A DNA stretch of 64,000 bases, taken from NCBI GenBank assembly GCA_963851295.1, contig CAWKOS010000010.1, positions 279,986 through 343,985 of the forward strand, given 5' to 3'. The notes beneath the pieces are model-generated. The model was not told the DNA's origin and did not search any database. It saw only the letters and a list, made by a program, of their open reading frames with translations. Positions 43,513 to 52,275 of this stretch are shown one piece after another. Each line of letters begins with the position of its first letter. The stretch's first letter is position 1. This stretch comes from JAOPZW01 sp963851295 (GTDB lineage Bacteria; Actinomycetota; Thermoleophilia; Solirubrobacterales; Solirubrobacteraceae). Position numbers and translations under genes: made by a program.

Positions 43513-46500
43513 CTAGGAGGCCACGAGCGAGCGGGCCTCGTCGAGCTCCGGGTAGCCGGCGTCGGGGTCGAGCTTGGCGATGGCCTCGGCGAGCGCGTCG
43601 CGCCCTTCAGCGCCGCCGCGTGGCGCGCGCGCGAGCGCGAGCGCGGCGCGCAGCTCGAACAGGGTCGCCGACTGCGTGCGGGCGACGTCGAGGGCGTCGC
43701 GCAGGTTGCTCAGGCCTCCGAGGTCGCCGGCCGCCAGGCGGATCTCGCCCTTCAGGCGCAGCGTCTCGGCGGTGTAGAACGCGCTGCCCGTGATGTCGGC
43801 GACCACGAGCGCCTCGTCGAGCGCCTGCACGGCCTCGTCGTCGCGGCCCACCAGGTGCTCGGCGGCCGCCAGCTCCGTCAGCCAGTACGGCGTCCACACC
43901 TCGGCGACGAGCATGTGGCGCCAGGCGGCGACGCTCTCGATCATCGTCTCGAGCGCGCTGTCGTCGCCGCGCTGCACGCGGCTGCCCGCCGCCTGCAGCG
44001 CCCCGGCGAGCGCCCAGAGGACCATGCCGTGGCGCTCGCCGACGTCGATCAGGTCGCCCGCGAGGCGGGCGGTCGCCTCGTGGTCGCCCTCCAGGCGCTG
44101 CATCATCCCGATCTGGCTCTTGACGTAGCCGACGCTGAACGGGCCGTAGGGGAAGACGAGGCTCTCGGCGCGGCGCAGCGCGCGATCGCCGAGGGCGTGC
44201 GCGGCACGGCGGTCGCCCATGATCCACAGGGCGGCGATCAGGTGCGCGCAGACGGCCGAGTGCGGATCGTTGGGCAGCGGCCACTCCTTGGGCGGGCGGC
44301 CCTCGGTGGCGCCCCACGGATGGGCGATGAAGCCCTCCATCAGCGCGCGCGACTCCGGGTAGTGACCGCGGAAGAAGCCGATGACGCCCTTGCCGATGTC
44401 GGCGACCGGGAAGTGCAGGTGGGCGGTGTCGACGACGACCTCCATCGCCGCGCTGACCGCGTCGGCCTCGTCGAGGGCGCCGCAGAAGGCGTAGTAGGAC
44501 CAGCTGCGGATAAGGCTCGGCAGCAGCTCGGCGCCGAGGCCGAGCTCCTCGCAGATGGCCACGCAGCGCGGGTGGTCCTCGGCCGCCTCGGGCGCCGAGT
44601 AGCCGCCCGCCATCACGGCGCTGAAGCTGCGCAGCTCGCGCACCATGAGCTCGCCGCGCAGCCGGTGCGGCCCCTCCGGGAGGCGCTCGTGGAGCGCGAG
44701 CGCCCGGGTCAGGTGGCGCGTGGCCTCGGTGTGGGCGCCGAGCGCCTGCGCACCCTGGGCCGCGAGCACGAGCGCCTCGATCGCCTCCCCGTAGCGCTGC
44801 GCGCGCTCGAGGTGGAAGGCGGTGCCGCCGGCGTCGCCCTGCACGAGCGCGCCGCCGCCGGCCAGCAGCTCGTCGGCGATCGCGCTGTGGCGCTCGCGCC
44901 GCGCCGAGCGCCGCTGCGTCTCGTAGGCCACCTCGCGGATGAGCGCGTGGCGGAAGCGCACGAGGCCGTCGCCCTCGTCGTCGACCAGCCCGGCGCCGAT
45001 GAGCGTCGCCAGCCGGGTCTCGAAGTAGTCGTCGTCCATGCCGACGACGCGCTGCAGCAGCCCGCGGTCGACGTCGCGGCCGATGGTCGCCGCCACCTGC
45101 GCGAGGTCGAGGTCGACGCCGGGCGAGGCCAGCCGCGCGAGCAGCGGGTCGCGCAGCGCCGCCGGGATGCGGTAGTCGGCGTAGCGCAGCGAGCGATGCA
45201 GCTCCTGTCCCTGGCCGACGGCGTCGGCGGTGCGCACGAGCTCCTCGAGGAAGAGCGGCACGCCGTCGCTGCGCGCGATCAGCTCCGAGCGCTCCTGCTC
45301 GCTCAGGCGCGTGCCCTCGGGCATGAGCACCGACAGCTCCTCGAGCTCGGCCTCGCGCAGCGGCTCGAGCGCGAGGCGGTGCACGCGCGGGTGCTCCCAG
45401 GGCGGCTCGAAGCCCTCGCGGGCGGCGAGGACGATGAGGAGCCCGGGGCACGGTGCCGCGAGCAGGGTCGCGATCAGGTCGAGCGTCGACGGGTCGGCCC
45501 ACTGCAGGTCGTCGACGAAGAGCAGCGCGGGCCCGTCGGCGACCAGCGAGTGCACGAGCCGCGCCGCGGCCATGAGCGCCATCACGCGCACGCGGCTGGG
45601 GTCGATGTCCGGCGGCGGCGCCATCTCGCTCGCCGGGATCCGCAGCGCGGCCGCCAGGAAGGGCAGATCGGGCCCGCGCTCGGGGTCCATGCCCAGGCGC
45701 TTGCGCAGCTTGACGAGGCGCTCGCGGGGGCCGTCGTCGGGCGTCATCGCGCAGGCCTGCTCGAGCAGCGGCGCGAACGCGTAGAGGCTCGTCGACTCGT
45801 GGTAGCTCGAGCAGCGGCACTCGGTGCACGGCGCGCCGGCGGCGCGCGCCGCCTCGACGACCATGCGCGACTTGCCCAGCCCCCCGCTGCCGGTGATGAG
45901 CAGCGGCACCGCGCCCACCGAGGTCTCGGCCTCCAGCGCCCGCCCCCAGTCCTCGTGCGCCGCCTCCCAGGCGGCGGCGATCCGCTTGAGCTCGGCGCGG
46001 CGGTTGACGAACGGGATCCGGGGCGTCGCGGAGTCGCGGGCGCCCGCGCTGCGCTCGCCCAGGACAGTGAAGATCTCGACCGCGCGCGACACGCCGCGCA
46101 GCTCGCGATGGCCCATCGACTCGACCTCGAAGTGGGTGCGCACGAGCGCGTGCGTCGCGTCGCTGATGACGACCGTGTTGGGCGTGGCGAAGCTCTGCAG
46201 CCGCGACGCCTCGTGGGCGGCGGCGCCGGTGACACCGACGCGGTCGAGCACGATCAGGTCGGTGTTGACCGCGATGCGGATCTGCATGGCGCCGTCGCGC
46301 AGGGCCTCGACCATCTCCAGGCCGCTGAGGACCGCGCGGCGGGCGTCGTCCTCGTGGACCTCGGGATAGCCGAAGCGCACGAGCATGCCGTCGCCCGCGT
46401 GGTCGTCGATGGAGCCCCCGTAGCGGGCGATGATCTCGGTGCAGGTCTGGCGGTAGCCCTCGAAGAGGTCGCTGAGCTCCTCGGGGTCGAGCGTGTCGGC

Positions 46501-46701
46501 GAGCATCGTCGAACCGACGATGTCGCAGAACATCAGCGTCATCTGGCGGCGCTGGACGGCCCCGGCGAGCAGCGCCTCGGCCTCCGTGTTGTAGGGGTCG
46601 AGGGCGAGCACGGCGTTGACGAGCGCGCGCACCTGCTCGAACTCGCCGGCCTCGCGGGCCAGGCGCGCGTCGGCGAGCAGCTCGGACACGCGCTCGGCCA
46701 T
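43513..46701 (-). CDS. Cyclase-homology / AAA ATPase / TPR STAND-type regulator
   Basis: 1062 aa. Residues ~50-225 are a class III cyclase homology domain (MTLMFCDIVGSTMLA, AGDGMLVRFGYP). The Lys and Asn usually needed for catalysis are not in place (DDHAGD; AHEASRL), so cyclase activity is doubtful. Residues ~235-600 form an AAA_16/STAND NTPase (Walker A GSGGLGKSRM, Walker B LLFVDDLQWAD). The rest, to 1062, is helical TPR-like. It probably senses a ligand and controls partners in the same operon. It lies 65 bases after the 206-aa gene. Confidence 0.88.
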   Translation of the reverse strand: MAERVSELLADARLAREAGEFEQVRALVNAVLALDPYNTEAEALLAGAVQRRQMTLMFCDIVGSTMLADTLDPEELSDLFEGYRQTCTEIIARYGGSIDDHAGDGMLVRFGYPEVHEDDARRAVLSGLEMVEALRDGAMQIRIAVNTDLIVLDRVGVTGAAAHEASRLQSFATPNTVVISDATHALVRTHFEVESMGHRELRGVSRAVEIFTVLGERSAGARDSATPRIPFVNRRAELKRIAAAWEAAHEDWGRALEAETSVGAVPLLITGSGGLGKSRMVVEAARAAGAPCTECRCSSYHESTSLYAFAPLLEQACAMTPDDGPRERLVKLRKRLGMDPERGPDLPFLAAALRIPASEMAPPPDIDPSRVRVMALMAAARLVHSLVADGPALLFVDDLQWADPSTLDLIATLLAAPCPGLLIVLAAREGFEPPWEHPRVHRLALEPLREAELEELSVLMPEGTRLSEQERSELIARSDGVPLFLEELVRTADAVGQGQELHRSLRYADYRIPAALRDPLLARLASPGVDLDLAQVAATIGRDVDRGLLQRVVGMDDDYFETRLATLIGAGLVDDEGDGLVRFRHALIREVAYETQRRSARRERHSAIADELLAGGGALVQGDAGGTAFHLERAQRYGEAIEALVLAAQGAQALGAHTEATRHLTRALALHERLPEGPHRLRGELMVRELRSFSAVMAGGYSAPEAAEDHPRCVAICEELGLGAELLPSLIRSWSYYAFCGALDEADAVSAAMEVVVDTAHLHFPVADIGKGVIGFFRGHYPESRALMEGFIAHPWGATEGRPPKEWPLPNDPHSAVCAHLIAALWIMGDRRAAHALGDRALRRAESLVFPYGPFSVGYVKSQIGMMQRLEGDHEATARLAGDLIDVGERHGMVLWALAGALQAAGSRVQRGDDSALETMIESVAAWRHMLVAEVWTPYWLTELAAAEHLVGRDDEAVQALDEALVVADITGSAFYTAETLRLKGEIRLAAGDLGGLSNLRDALDVARTQSATLFELRAALALARAPRGGAEGRDALAEAIAKLDPDAGYPELDEARSLVAS

Positions 46702-46766
46702 GCGGTTGCCGCCGACGCTGCCCGCGATGCCGTCTGACGCTGCGATGACCGCCCCCCGCCCCGGCC

Positions 46767-47387
46767 TCAGCCGCCCTGCGACGGTTCGCGGACGACGATC
46801 CGCAGGTTGGCCAGCGCCATCGGCCGGCGGCCCTCGACGTAGGCCACGCCGCTGTAGGTCCCGGGCGTCAGGCTCCGGCTCAGGCCCGCCTGCGGGAACG
46901 TCACCTCGAGCCGGTACGCGGTCCCGGAGTCCGCCAGCGTCGTGCTCAGGCAGGCCTCGATCGCGGCGGCGTCATCGGCGTCGGCGCCGCTGAGCGCGAT
47001 CTTCGCCTGCGACGGCGGCTGCTCGAGGGCCGGCGGCACGCGGATCCAGACCGGGTCGTCGACGCCGTAGCCGTCGCCGCCCGACGGACGCAGGAGCAGG
47101 AACGCGGTCGGCAGGTCGGCCGCGACGCGCTCGCGGTCGGGGATCCGCGACCAGAACGTCCACGCGTCGTCGAGGTTGTCCATCGCCGTCGTCCACGTGC
47201 GCGCGAGGTCGGACGTGAGGTCCTCCGGCGTATAGCGCCCCTTGGTGCGCAGGCTCTGCGCCACCCCGGTCCACAGGGTGACGTTGCGGTTGGCCATGCG
47301 CCCGCCGACGGTCGCCATGTCCTCGAGCATCTGCCCGAAGCGATCCCACGCGGTCGGCTCGCCGGGCTGCGGCTTGATGTCAGCCAT
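46767..47387 (-). CDS. Unknown protein, phasin-like helical N-terminus and beta C-terminus
   Basis: 206 aa. Residues ~10-95 are helical and amphipathic (WDRFGQMLEDMATVGGRMANR, shown in part: MLEDMATVGGRMANR; LARTWTTAMDNLDDAW), reminiscent of granule-associated phasins. Residues ~105-206 are beta-rich, ending LTPGTYSGVAYVEGRRP and NLRIVV, similar to the 174-aa protein in the same operon. The ATG overlaps the stop of the upstream 480-aa gene by 8 bases. Confidence 0.68.
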   Translation of the reverse strand: MADIKPQPGEPTAWDRFGQMLEDMATVGGRMANRNVTLWTGVAQSLRTKGRYTPEDLTSDLARTWTTAMDNLDDAWTFWSRIPDRERVAADLPTAFLLLRPSGGDGYGVDDPVWIRVPPALEQPPSQAKIALSGADADDAAAIEACLSTTLADSGTAYRLEVTFPQAGLSRSLTPGTYSGVAYVEGRRPMALANLRIVVREPSQGG

Positions 47388-48822
47388 CGCTTCCTTCTTT
47401 CCTTGCCAGCGCCGCGCGGACCTTCTCGGCGCTCGTGTAGACGTCGGCCGAGGTGCTGTACATCTCGCTCTCCACCCACCAGATCATGGCGGCGGGGGCG
47501 AGGTAGTTGAGCATCTCCCCCATGTCCATCCCGCCCAGCGGCGCCGTGTTCGGCGTGCGGTCGCTGAAGTTGATGACCTTGCGGCTCGTCACGCGCCAGT
47601 GGCCGTCGGTCAGCTGGCGCGCCTTGATGAAGCCCTCGTCGACGAGCAGCCCGCCGGCGCGCTCGTCCCACAGCACCTGGCTGCCGATGCTCCGGCAGAG
47701 GGAGAACTCGACGCTGATCTGTCCCTCGTCCTCGTGCACGTTGAACTTGTCGATCCAGAGCACCTGGTCGAAGGTGCTCGAGTTGCCCTCATCGCCCCAG
47801 GAGATCGCGCAGCTCTCGGCCAGCAGCCTGGGCGCGGGCAGCGCCTGACCCGGCTCGGGGCCCTCGGCGGGCTGGAGCGTGAAGGGGTCGTCGACGTAGT
47901 AGGTCGACGTCATCACGTCGCTGGCGAGCCTCCAGCACTGGGGGTCCATCGAGCGGCAGAGGGTGCCGAAGTCGCCCTTGATCAGCGTGGTGACGGTGGT
48001 CGTCGTGGTGAGCGTGCTCGCGTCCTGGCGGATCACCGACGACGCCGGGTAGACGAGGGCGACGTCCTCGGGCGCCTCCCAGAAGGCGGCGAAGGCGATG
48101 GCGTCGGCGAACTCCTCAACGAACTCGTAGAGGCCGAGGCCGATCTCGTCCTCGAGCTTGACGATCTGCTCGCGGGCCCGGGTCGAGTCCGCGCCGGCGC
48201 GCAGGGTCTCGAGGAAGTCCATGACGTCCATGCCCAGCGCGAGATGCGCTGCGTTGTCGAAGGCCTGGGCCTCCTCGGCGTTGGCCGAGCGCCGGCCGCG
48301 CAGGAGCGCGATGACGTCGTCGAGCTGGCGTTCGTCGTCCTGGGCCACGGCCACGAGCGCCATCGCGAAGAGGTGGGCGCCGAAGCGGCTCGAGGAGCGG
48401 CGTTCGTCGAGGCGGTGGAGCAGCTCCAGGGCGTCGGTCCGGCTCGCCGGCGCGGCGACGGCGTTGAAGGCGTCGGGCGGCAGGCGGCCGAGGGCGTCCA
48501 CGAGCGCGTGCGGATAGCGCTTGGCATCCTCGACCGTCGGGTGGCGCGGCGGTGGGAAGGCCCGGACGATCCGCCAGGCGGCGTCGCGGACACGGTCGGG
48601 CCACGGCGCGAGGATCTCCATGGCGGCGGCGAGGCTCAGCGGCTCGACCTGCTGGGGGAGCATGACCGCCGGCGCGCCGGAGATCTGGAACTCCCGGCCC
48701 AGCGAGTGGTGGTACACGCTGAGCATGGCGTAGCGGATCTTCGCCTTGTCCTTCGGCTCGGTTGGAACCTGCCGCTGCTGGACGGTCAGCGGCGCCTGCG
48801 CCGGGGTCTGGGCGACGCCCAT
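47380..48822 (-). CDS. Unknown 480-aa protein, first gene of the operon
   Basis: Residues ~1-265 are mainly helical (MEILAPWPDRVRDAAWRIV, EEFADAIAFAAFWEAPEDV). Residues ~275-435 are beta-rich with MTSTYYVDDPFTL, DKFNVHEDEGQISVEFSL and HWRVTSRKVINFS; the pattern could be a START/SRPBCC-like lipid-binding domain, but that is a guess. There is no signal peptide or TM segment. It heads a minus-strand run of eight genes with short gaps. I do not recognise the family. Confidence 0.7.
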   Translation of the reverse strand: MGVAQTPAQAPLTVQQRQVPTEPKDKAKIRYAMLSVYHHSLGREFQISGAPAVMLPQQVEPLSLAAAMEILAPWPDRVRDAAWRIVRAFPPPRHPTVEDAKRYPHALVDALGRLPPDAFNAVAAPASRTDALELLHRLDERRSSSRFGAHLFAMALVAVAQDDERQLDDVIALLRGRRSANAEEAQAFDNAAHLALGMDVMDFLETLRAGADSTRAREQIVKLEDEIGLGLYEFVEEFADAIAFAAFWEAPEDVALVYPASSVIRQDASTLTTTTTVTTLIKGDFGTLCRSMDPQCWRLASDVMTSTYYVDDPFTLQPAEGPEPGQALPAPRLLAESCAISWGDEGNSSTFDQVLWIDKFNVHEDEGQISVEFSLCRSIGSQVLWDERAGGLLVDEGFIKARQLTDGHWRVTSRKVINFSDRTPNTAPLGGMDMGEMLNYLAPAAMIWWVESEMYSTSADVYTSAEKVRAALARKEGSDG

Positions 48823-48875
48823 GCCCGACCATAGCCCGGCGCTCGCGCCCGCAGCAAGGGGGCGTTCAGGTTTGT

Positions 48876-49859
48876 TCACCGGTCGCGCAGCAGCGCGTCG
48901 AGCGCGGCGACGGTGCGCTCCCACGTGAAGGCCGCGGCGTGCGCGGGGCCCTTGGCGCGCAGGCCGTCGTCGTCGAGGGCGGCGAGAACCTGCTCGGCGA
49001 TGGCCTCGCGGTCGCGGGGATCGGCGTAGCGGGCGGCCTCGCCGCAGGTCTCGGGCAGGGCGCCCGCGCGGGCCGCGACCACCGGCACGCCGCAGGCCAT
49101 CGCCTCCAGGCAGGTGAGGCCGAAGCCCTCGTGGAGCGAGGGCAGGACGAAGGCCCGCGCCCCCGCGTAGAGCCCGGGAAGATGGGCGTCGGGGACGTGG
49201 CCGAGGGGCCTTGGGCCGAGCGCGCCCGCGCCCGCACGGAACTGCGGGCGCTCGCCGCCGGCAGCGACGAGGTCGATGCCCTCGCGCTCCAGCCTCTGCG
49301 CGGTCGCATCGAGGGAGGCCAGGTTCTTGCGCGCGGTGCGGCTCGCGACGGTGAGGACGTACGGCTTGTCGAGCCCGAGCGCCGCGCGCGCGGGCTCGGG
49401 GTCGGCGTCCGGGCGAAAGCGCGCGTCGACGCCGCCCGGCACGACGTGCGCGTCGACGTGGAGCAGCTCTGCGATCTCGGCGCGTGAGAACTCGCTGACG
49501 GTGATCAGCACGCGCGCGCGGCGCGCGATCCTCGGCACGAGCGTGCGCTGCCAGCGCGCGTAGGCGGGCGAGTACCACTGCGGGCCGCGGAGGGCGGCGA
49601 CGTCGTGGAGAACCACGGCGTTGCGCGGGAAGGCGAGCGGCGCGAGGTTGGCGGGGTTGAGCAGCAGCGCGGCCCGCCGCGCGCGGAGCGGCAGGACGGC
49701 CTGCTCCCAGGCGTGGCCGGCGCGGTGGACGAGCGCCGCCGGAGGGCGGACGACCTCGTAGCCGCCGAGCGCCGGCAGCCTCGCGGCGAGCTCGCGCGCC
49801 CAGCGCTCCACCCCGCCGAGCTCGGGGCGCGCGGCGGCCCGCGCGTTGAGCGCGATCAC
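48876..49859 (-). CDS. GT1/GT4-type glycosyltransferase
   Basis: 327-aa GT-B enzyme. It has the acceptor loop AARPELGGVERWARELA, YVLTVASRTARKNL at the domain joint and the donor site HEGFGLTCLEAMACGVPVV. GTG start at 49859 overlaps the RpiB gene stop. It belongs to the mannosyltransferase-like GT4 group by look; the sugar is unknown. Confidence 0.88.
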   Translation of the reverse strand: MIALNARAAARPELGGVERWARELAARLPALGGYEVVRPPAALVHRAGHAWEQAVLPLRARRAALLLNPANLAPLAFPRNAVVLHDVAALRGPQWYSPAYARWQRTLVPRIARRARVLITVSEFSRAEIAELLHVDAHVVPGGVDARFRPDADPEPARAALGLDKPYVLTVASRTARKNLASLDATAQRLEREGIDLVAAGGERPQFRAGAGALGPRPLGHVPDAHLPGLYAGARAFVLPSLHEGFGLTCLEAMACGVPVVAARAGALPETCGEAARYADPRDREAIAEQVLAALDDDGLRAKGPAHAAAFTWERTVAALDALLRDR

Positions 49860-50293
49860 CGGATGTCGGCCAGGTGCTCGACGTTGGCCACGTCGTCGGG
49901 GTCCTCGCTGCGCCCGGCGGCGAACCAGGCGTCGAGGATCTCGCGCAGCTCGGCCTCCGAGGTCGTCCGCAGGCTCAGCGCGAGCACGTTGGCGTCGTTC
50001 CACCTGCGCGCCCCGGCCGCGGTGGCCGCGTCGGCGCACAGCGCCGCCCGGATCCCAGCGACCTTGTTGGCGGCGATCGAGGCGCCCGTGCCCGTCCAGC
50101 AGCAGACGACGCCCTGCTCGGCCCGCCCCTCCGCCACGTCGCGGGCGGCGGCCTCCGACGCCCACGCCCAATCGTCGCGCTCGTCGTCGTTGAGCGCGCC
50201 GTGGGCGACGACCTCGTGCCCCCGCCCCCGCAGCTCCTCGACGACGGCGTCGGCCACGCCCGTGCGTTCGTCGGCGGCGACGGCGATGCGCAT
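49856..50293 (-). CDS. RpiB/LacAB-family sugar-phosphate isomerase
   Basis: 145 aa. CCWTGTGASIAANKVAGIRAAL holds the family's Cys and TGTG phosphate loop (shown in part: CWTGTGASIAANK); ARRWNDANVLALS is the late motif. The usual DHAG near the N-terminus reads DERTG, so the catalytic details may differ from RpiB. It may isomerise ribose-5-phosphate or another aldose phosphate. It sits between GT1 genes and 3 bases after the truncated AbiEi-like gene. Confidence 0.82.
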   Translation of the reverse strand: MRIAVAADERTGVADAVVEELRGRGHEVVAHGALNDDERDDWAWASEAAARDVAEGRAEQGVVCCWTGTGASIAANKVAGIRAALCADAATAAGARRWNDANVLALSLRTTSEAELREILDAWFAAGRSEDPDDVANVEHLADIR

Positions 50294-50296
50294 GGG

Positions 50297-51136
50297 TCAA
50301 TGATGCAGGAGGGCGCGTACGCGGCGCAGGGCGGTCCGCCTCTGGCGCCCGCGTCCGCGCCGCCGGGCGCCGCCCTCCGGTCTCGCCCGTGGTCGCGAAG
50401 CCGCACTGAGGGAGGGAGTGTCGCCTGCGTCGGCGGTCGACCCCGCGCCGCAGAGGTTCGATCGGTGCAACCTGTTCGAGTTTTCGTCGGTTTCCGGAGC
50501 TAACTCGGACAGGTTCGTGGGCGTGGGCTCGGCTGTGATCGCCCCGGCCAGGGCTCCTCTCCCTCGGTGCCCGTTGAACCTGGCCAGGACGTCCGTGATC
50601 GCGCGGTGATCGTGGAGCCGCAGGATCTCGGCCTGCGCGAGCGCTCGCTCCAGGTCGCTGGCCCTGCTGCTTGCGGCGATGTCCAGCAGCGTGCGGCTGA
50701 CCGTCGTGGTCGGGATGCCTTCGTGGCGGGTGGTGTCCTGGGCATCGAGGGAGTGAGAGGAGTGGGCTCTGATCCCCGGGGCGTTGCGTCTCCCGCGGCG
50801 CGCGGTGACGTCGATGGGCTGCTGCTGGGTCGAAAGCAGGCCCCAATGGGCCGCGGCGCTTCGGTGGCTCAGCACCGCCCCGGGGCCGCACGCCAGCACC
50901 GCCGCCAGCCGCCGGCCCTCCACCCGCAACCGCGCGTGGCCGACCGCGTAGACCCCGCGATGCACCACCTGCAACCGCCGCGACCGCACCCAAAAGTCGA
51001 CCGCCGACGCAGCTACGCCGATCGCCAGCAGCTGCGCGCGCGACACCACCCCCCACTGCCGATCCGCCCGCGCCACCACCCCCGCCCACAGGGGTGGATG
51101 CGATCGACGTAGATAGTCCCCGTCAAACGCAGCCAC
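50297..51136 (-). pseudogene. AbiEi-like antitoxin-domain protein, C-terminal domain replaced by repeat sequence
   Basis: 279 codons. Residues ~1-200 match the AbiEi/type IV antitoxin-like family common in actinobacteria: winged helix (RQWGVVSRAQLLAIGV), then VHRGVYAVGH, LSHRSAAAHWGLL, HSLDAQDTTRHEGIPTTTV and SRTLLDIA. Relatives usually go on into a DUF559/Vsr-like nuclease domain after about residue 205. Here the reading frame instead runs into the palindromic repeat (50354-50569) and ends in an Arg-rich tail. The gene is thus probably a remnant. The start is uncertain (GTG at 51136 or a later GTG). Confidence 0.65.
50354..50569. repeat. Dispersed palindromic element, copy 2
   Basis: Three blocks are shared with 15659-15840 in the same order on the opposite strand: 50569-50557 (13 bases), 50497-50483 (15 bases, one difference) and 50368-50354 (15 bases, identical). 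The centre is a 14-bp hairpin, AACCTGTTCGAGTT (50469-50482) with AACTCGGACAGGTT (50502-50515), with one T-G pair. It lies in the 3' part of the AbiEi-like gene and just upstream of the RpiB gene. Confidence 0.8.
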
Positions 51137-51160
51137 CCCTCCAGCGTGGCAAGGAGGGTG

Positions 51161-52261
51161 TTACGCGTGGGGCGCGGAATGCATCAATTCTCCGCAGGCG
51201 CTCGCGTCGACGAGGGCCGAGAGCTTGGCGGTCTCCGTGTGGAGGTCCGCGTGCGCGAGCGCCCACGCGCGGGCCGTGGCGCCCGCGGCGGCGCGTGCCG
51301 AGGGCGCGAGCGCGAGGGTCTCGCGCAGGGCCGCCGCCAGCGCCGCGGGGTCCCCCGGCGCCACCAGCACGCCCCACGGCGCCATCACGCACTCCGGCAG
51401 CCCGACCTCGTCGGACGCGACGACGCACAGCTCCATCGCCATCGCCTCCTTGACGACGACGGGCATCGAGTCACGGTCGCCGTCGGGGGCGATCACGCAC
51501 GGCATCGCCAGGACGTCGGCCTCCTCCATGAGCGCCCGCACGCCAGCGCTGCCGAGCGCGCCCGCCAGCTCGACGCCCTCCAGCGATGAGGCGAGTGGCC
51601 CCTCCCCCACCACGACCACGCGCACGTCGTCCAGCAGCGCGGCCGCACGCGCCAGCACGTCGAAGCCCTTCTTCCTCACGAGCCTCCCCACCGCGAGCAC
51701 CACGCGCCCGCCGCCGAGCGGCCGCGACCGCCGCCACACCGAGCCGTCGACGCCCATCACGATCACCTCGACGCGCGCCCCGAGCGCCCGCAGCGCCCGC
51801 GCGTTGTACTCCGAGCCCGTCGAGACGAACGCGGCGCCGCACAGCTTCTCGGCGAGGTTGCGCGGCATGAGCCAGATGTCGAAGGCGTGCGCGGTGACCG
51901 AGTAGGGCAGGCGTAGGAGCCGGCCCACCCGCAACGCGTCCAGCGCCGCGCCCATCGCGAAGTGCGCGTGCAGATGCCGTGCGCCCGCCGCCTCGACCGC
52001 CCGCGCCTCGCGCGCGAGCCGCCGCAGCGGCGGCACCCACTCCTCGCGCCGCCACCGCCGCCGCGCCCAGAGGTCCCAAAGACACCCCCGCGGCGAGCGC
52101 GCCACCAGCCACGCGAGATCGCGCCACGACGAGCGCTGCGCGTCGCGCACGCGGACGGTCACGTCGTGCCCGATCGCCCGCAGCGCGGCGATCTCGTTGA
52201 CCACGAAGGTCTCGGTCAGCGCCGGCTCGTGGTCAAGCAGCACCGCGATCGGGACAGGCAA
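51161..52261 (-). CDS. GT1/GT4-type glycosyltransferase
   Basis: 366-aa GT-B enzyme. The N-terminal region has DHEPALTETFVVNEI, typical of exopolysaccharide GT4 enzymes; HAHFAMGAALDAL and YSVTAHAFDIW follow; the donor site is SMPVVVKEAMAMELCVVASD. The start is TTG at 52261: a GGAGGG site lies 5 bases before it and no better ATG or GTG exists near. It is divergent from a methyltransferase gene only 14 bases away. Confidence 0.86.
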   Translation of the reverse strand: MPVPIAVLLDHEPALTETFVVNEIAALRAIGHDVTVRVRDAQRSSWRDLAWLVARSPRGCLWDLWARRRWRREEWVPPLRRLAREARAVEAAGARHLHAHFAMGAALDALRVGRLLRLPYSVTAHAFDIWLMPRNLAEKLCGAAFVSTGSEYNARALRALGARVEVIVMGVDGSVWRRSRPLGGGRVVLAVGRLVRKKGFDVLARAAALLDDVRVVVVGEGPLASSLEGVELAGALGSAGVRALMEEADVLAMPCVIAPDGDRDSMPVVVKEAMAMELCVVASDEVGLPECVMAPWGVLVAPGDPAALAAALRETLALAPSARAAAGATARAWALAHADLHTETAKLSALVDASACGELMHSAPHA

Positions 52262-52275
52262 CTACCCTCCGCGCC

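Noticed and set aside
41314..46737. Very long open frame (about 1800 codons) on the plus strand opposite the flavoprotein and AAA regulator genes
   Set aside because: It is antisense to well-supported genes, has no recognisable domain, and its Arg/Ala/Gly-rich composition is what GC-rich codon usage produces on the reverse strand.
50453..50465. GGTTCGATCGG, which looks like a tRNA T-loop
   Set aside because: No acceptor stem, anticodon arm or D arm can be built around it; it is part of the palindromic element.
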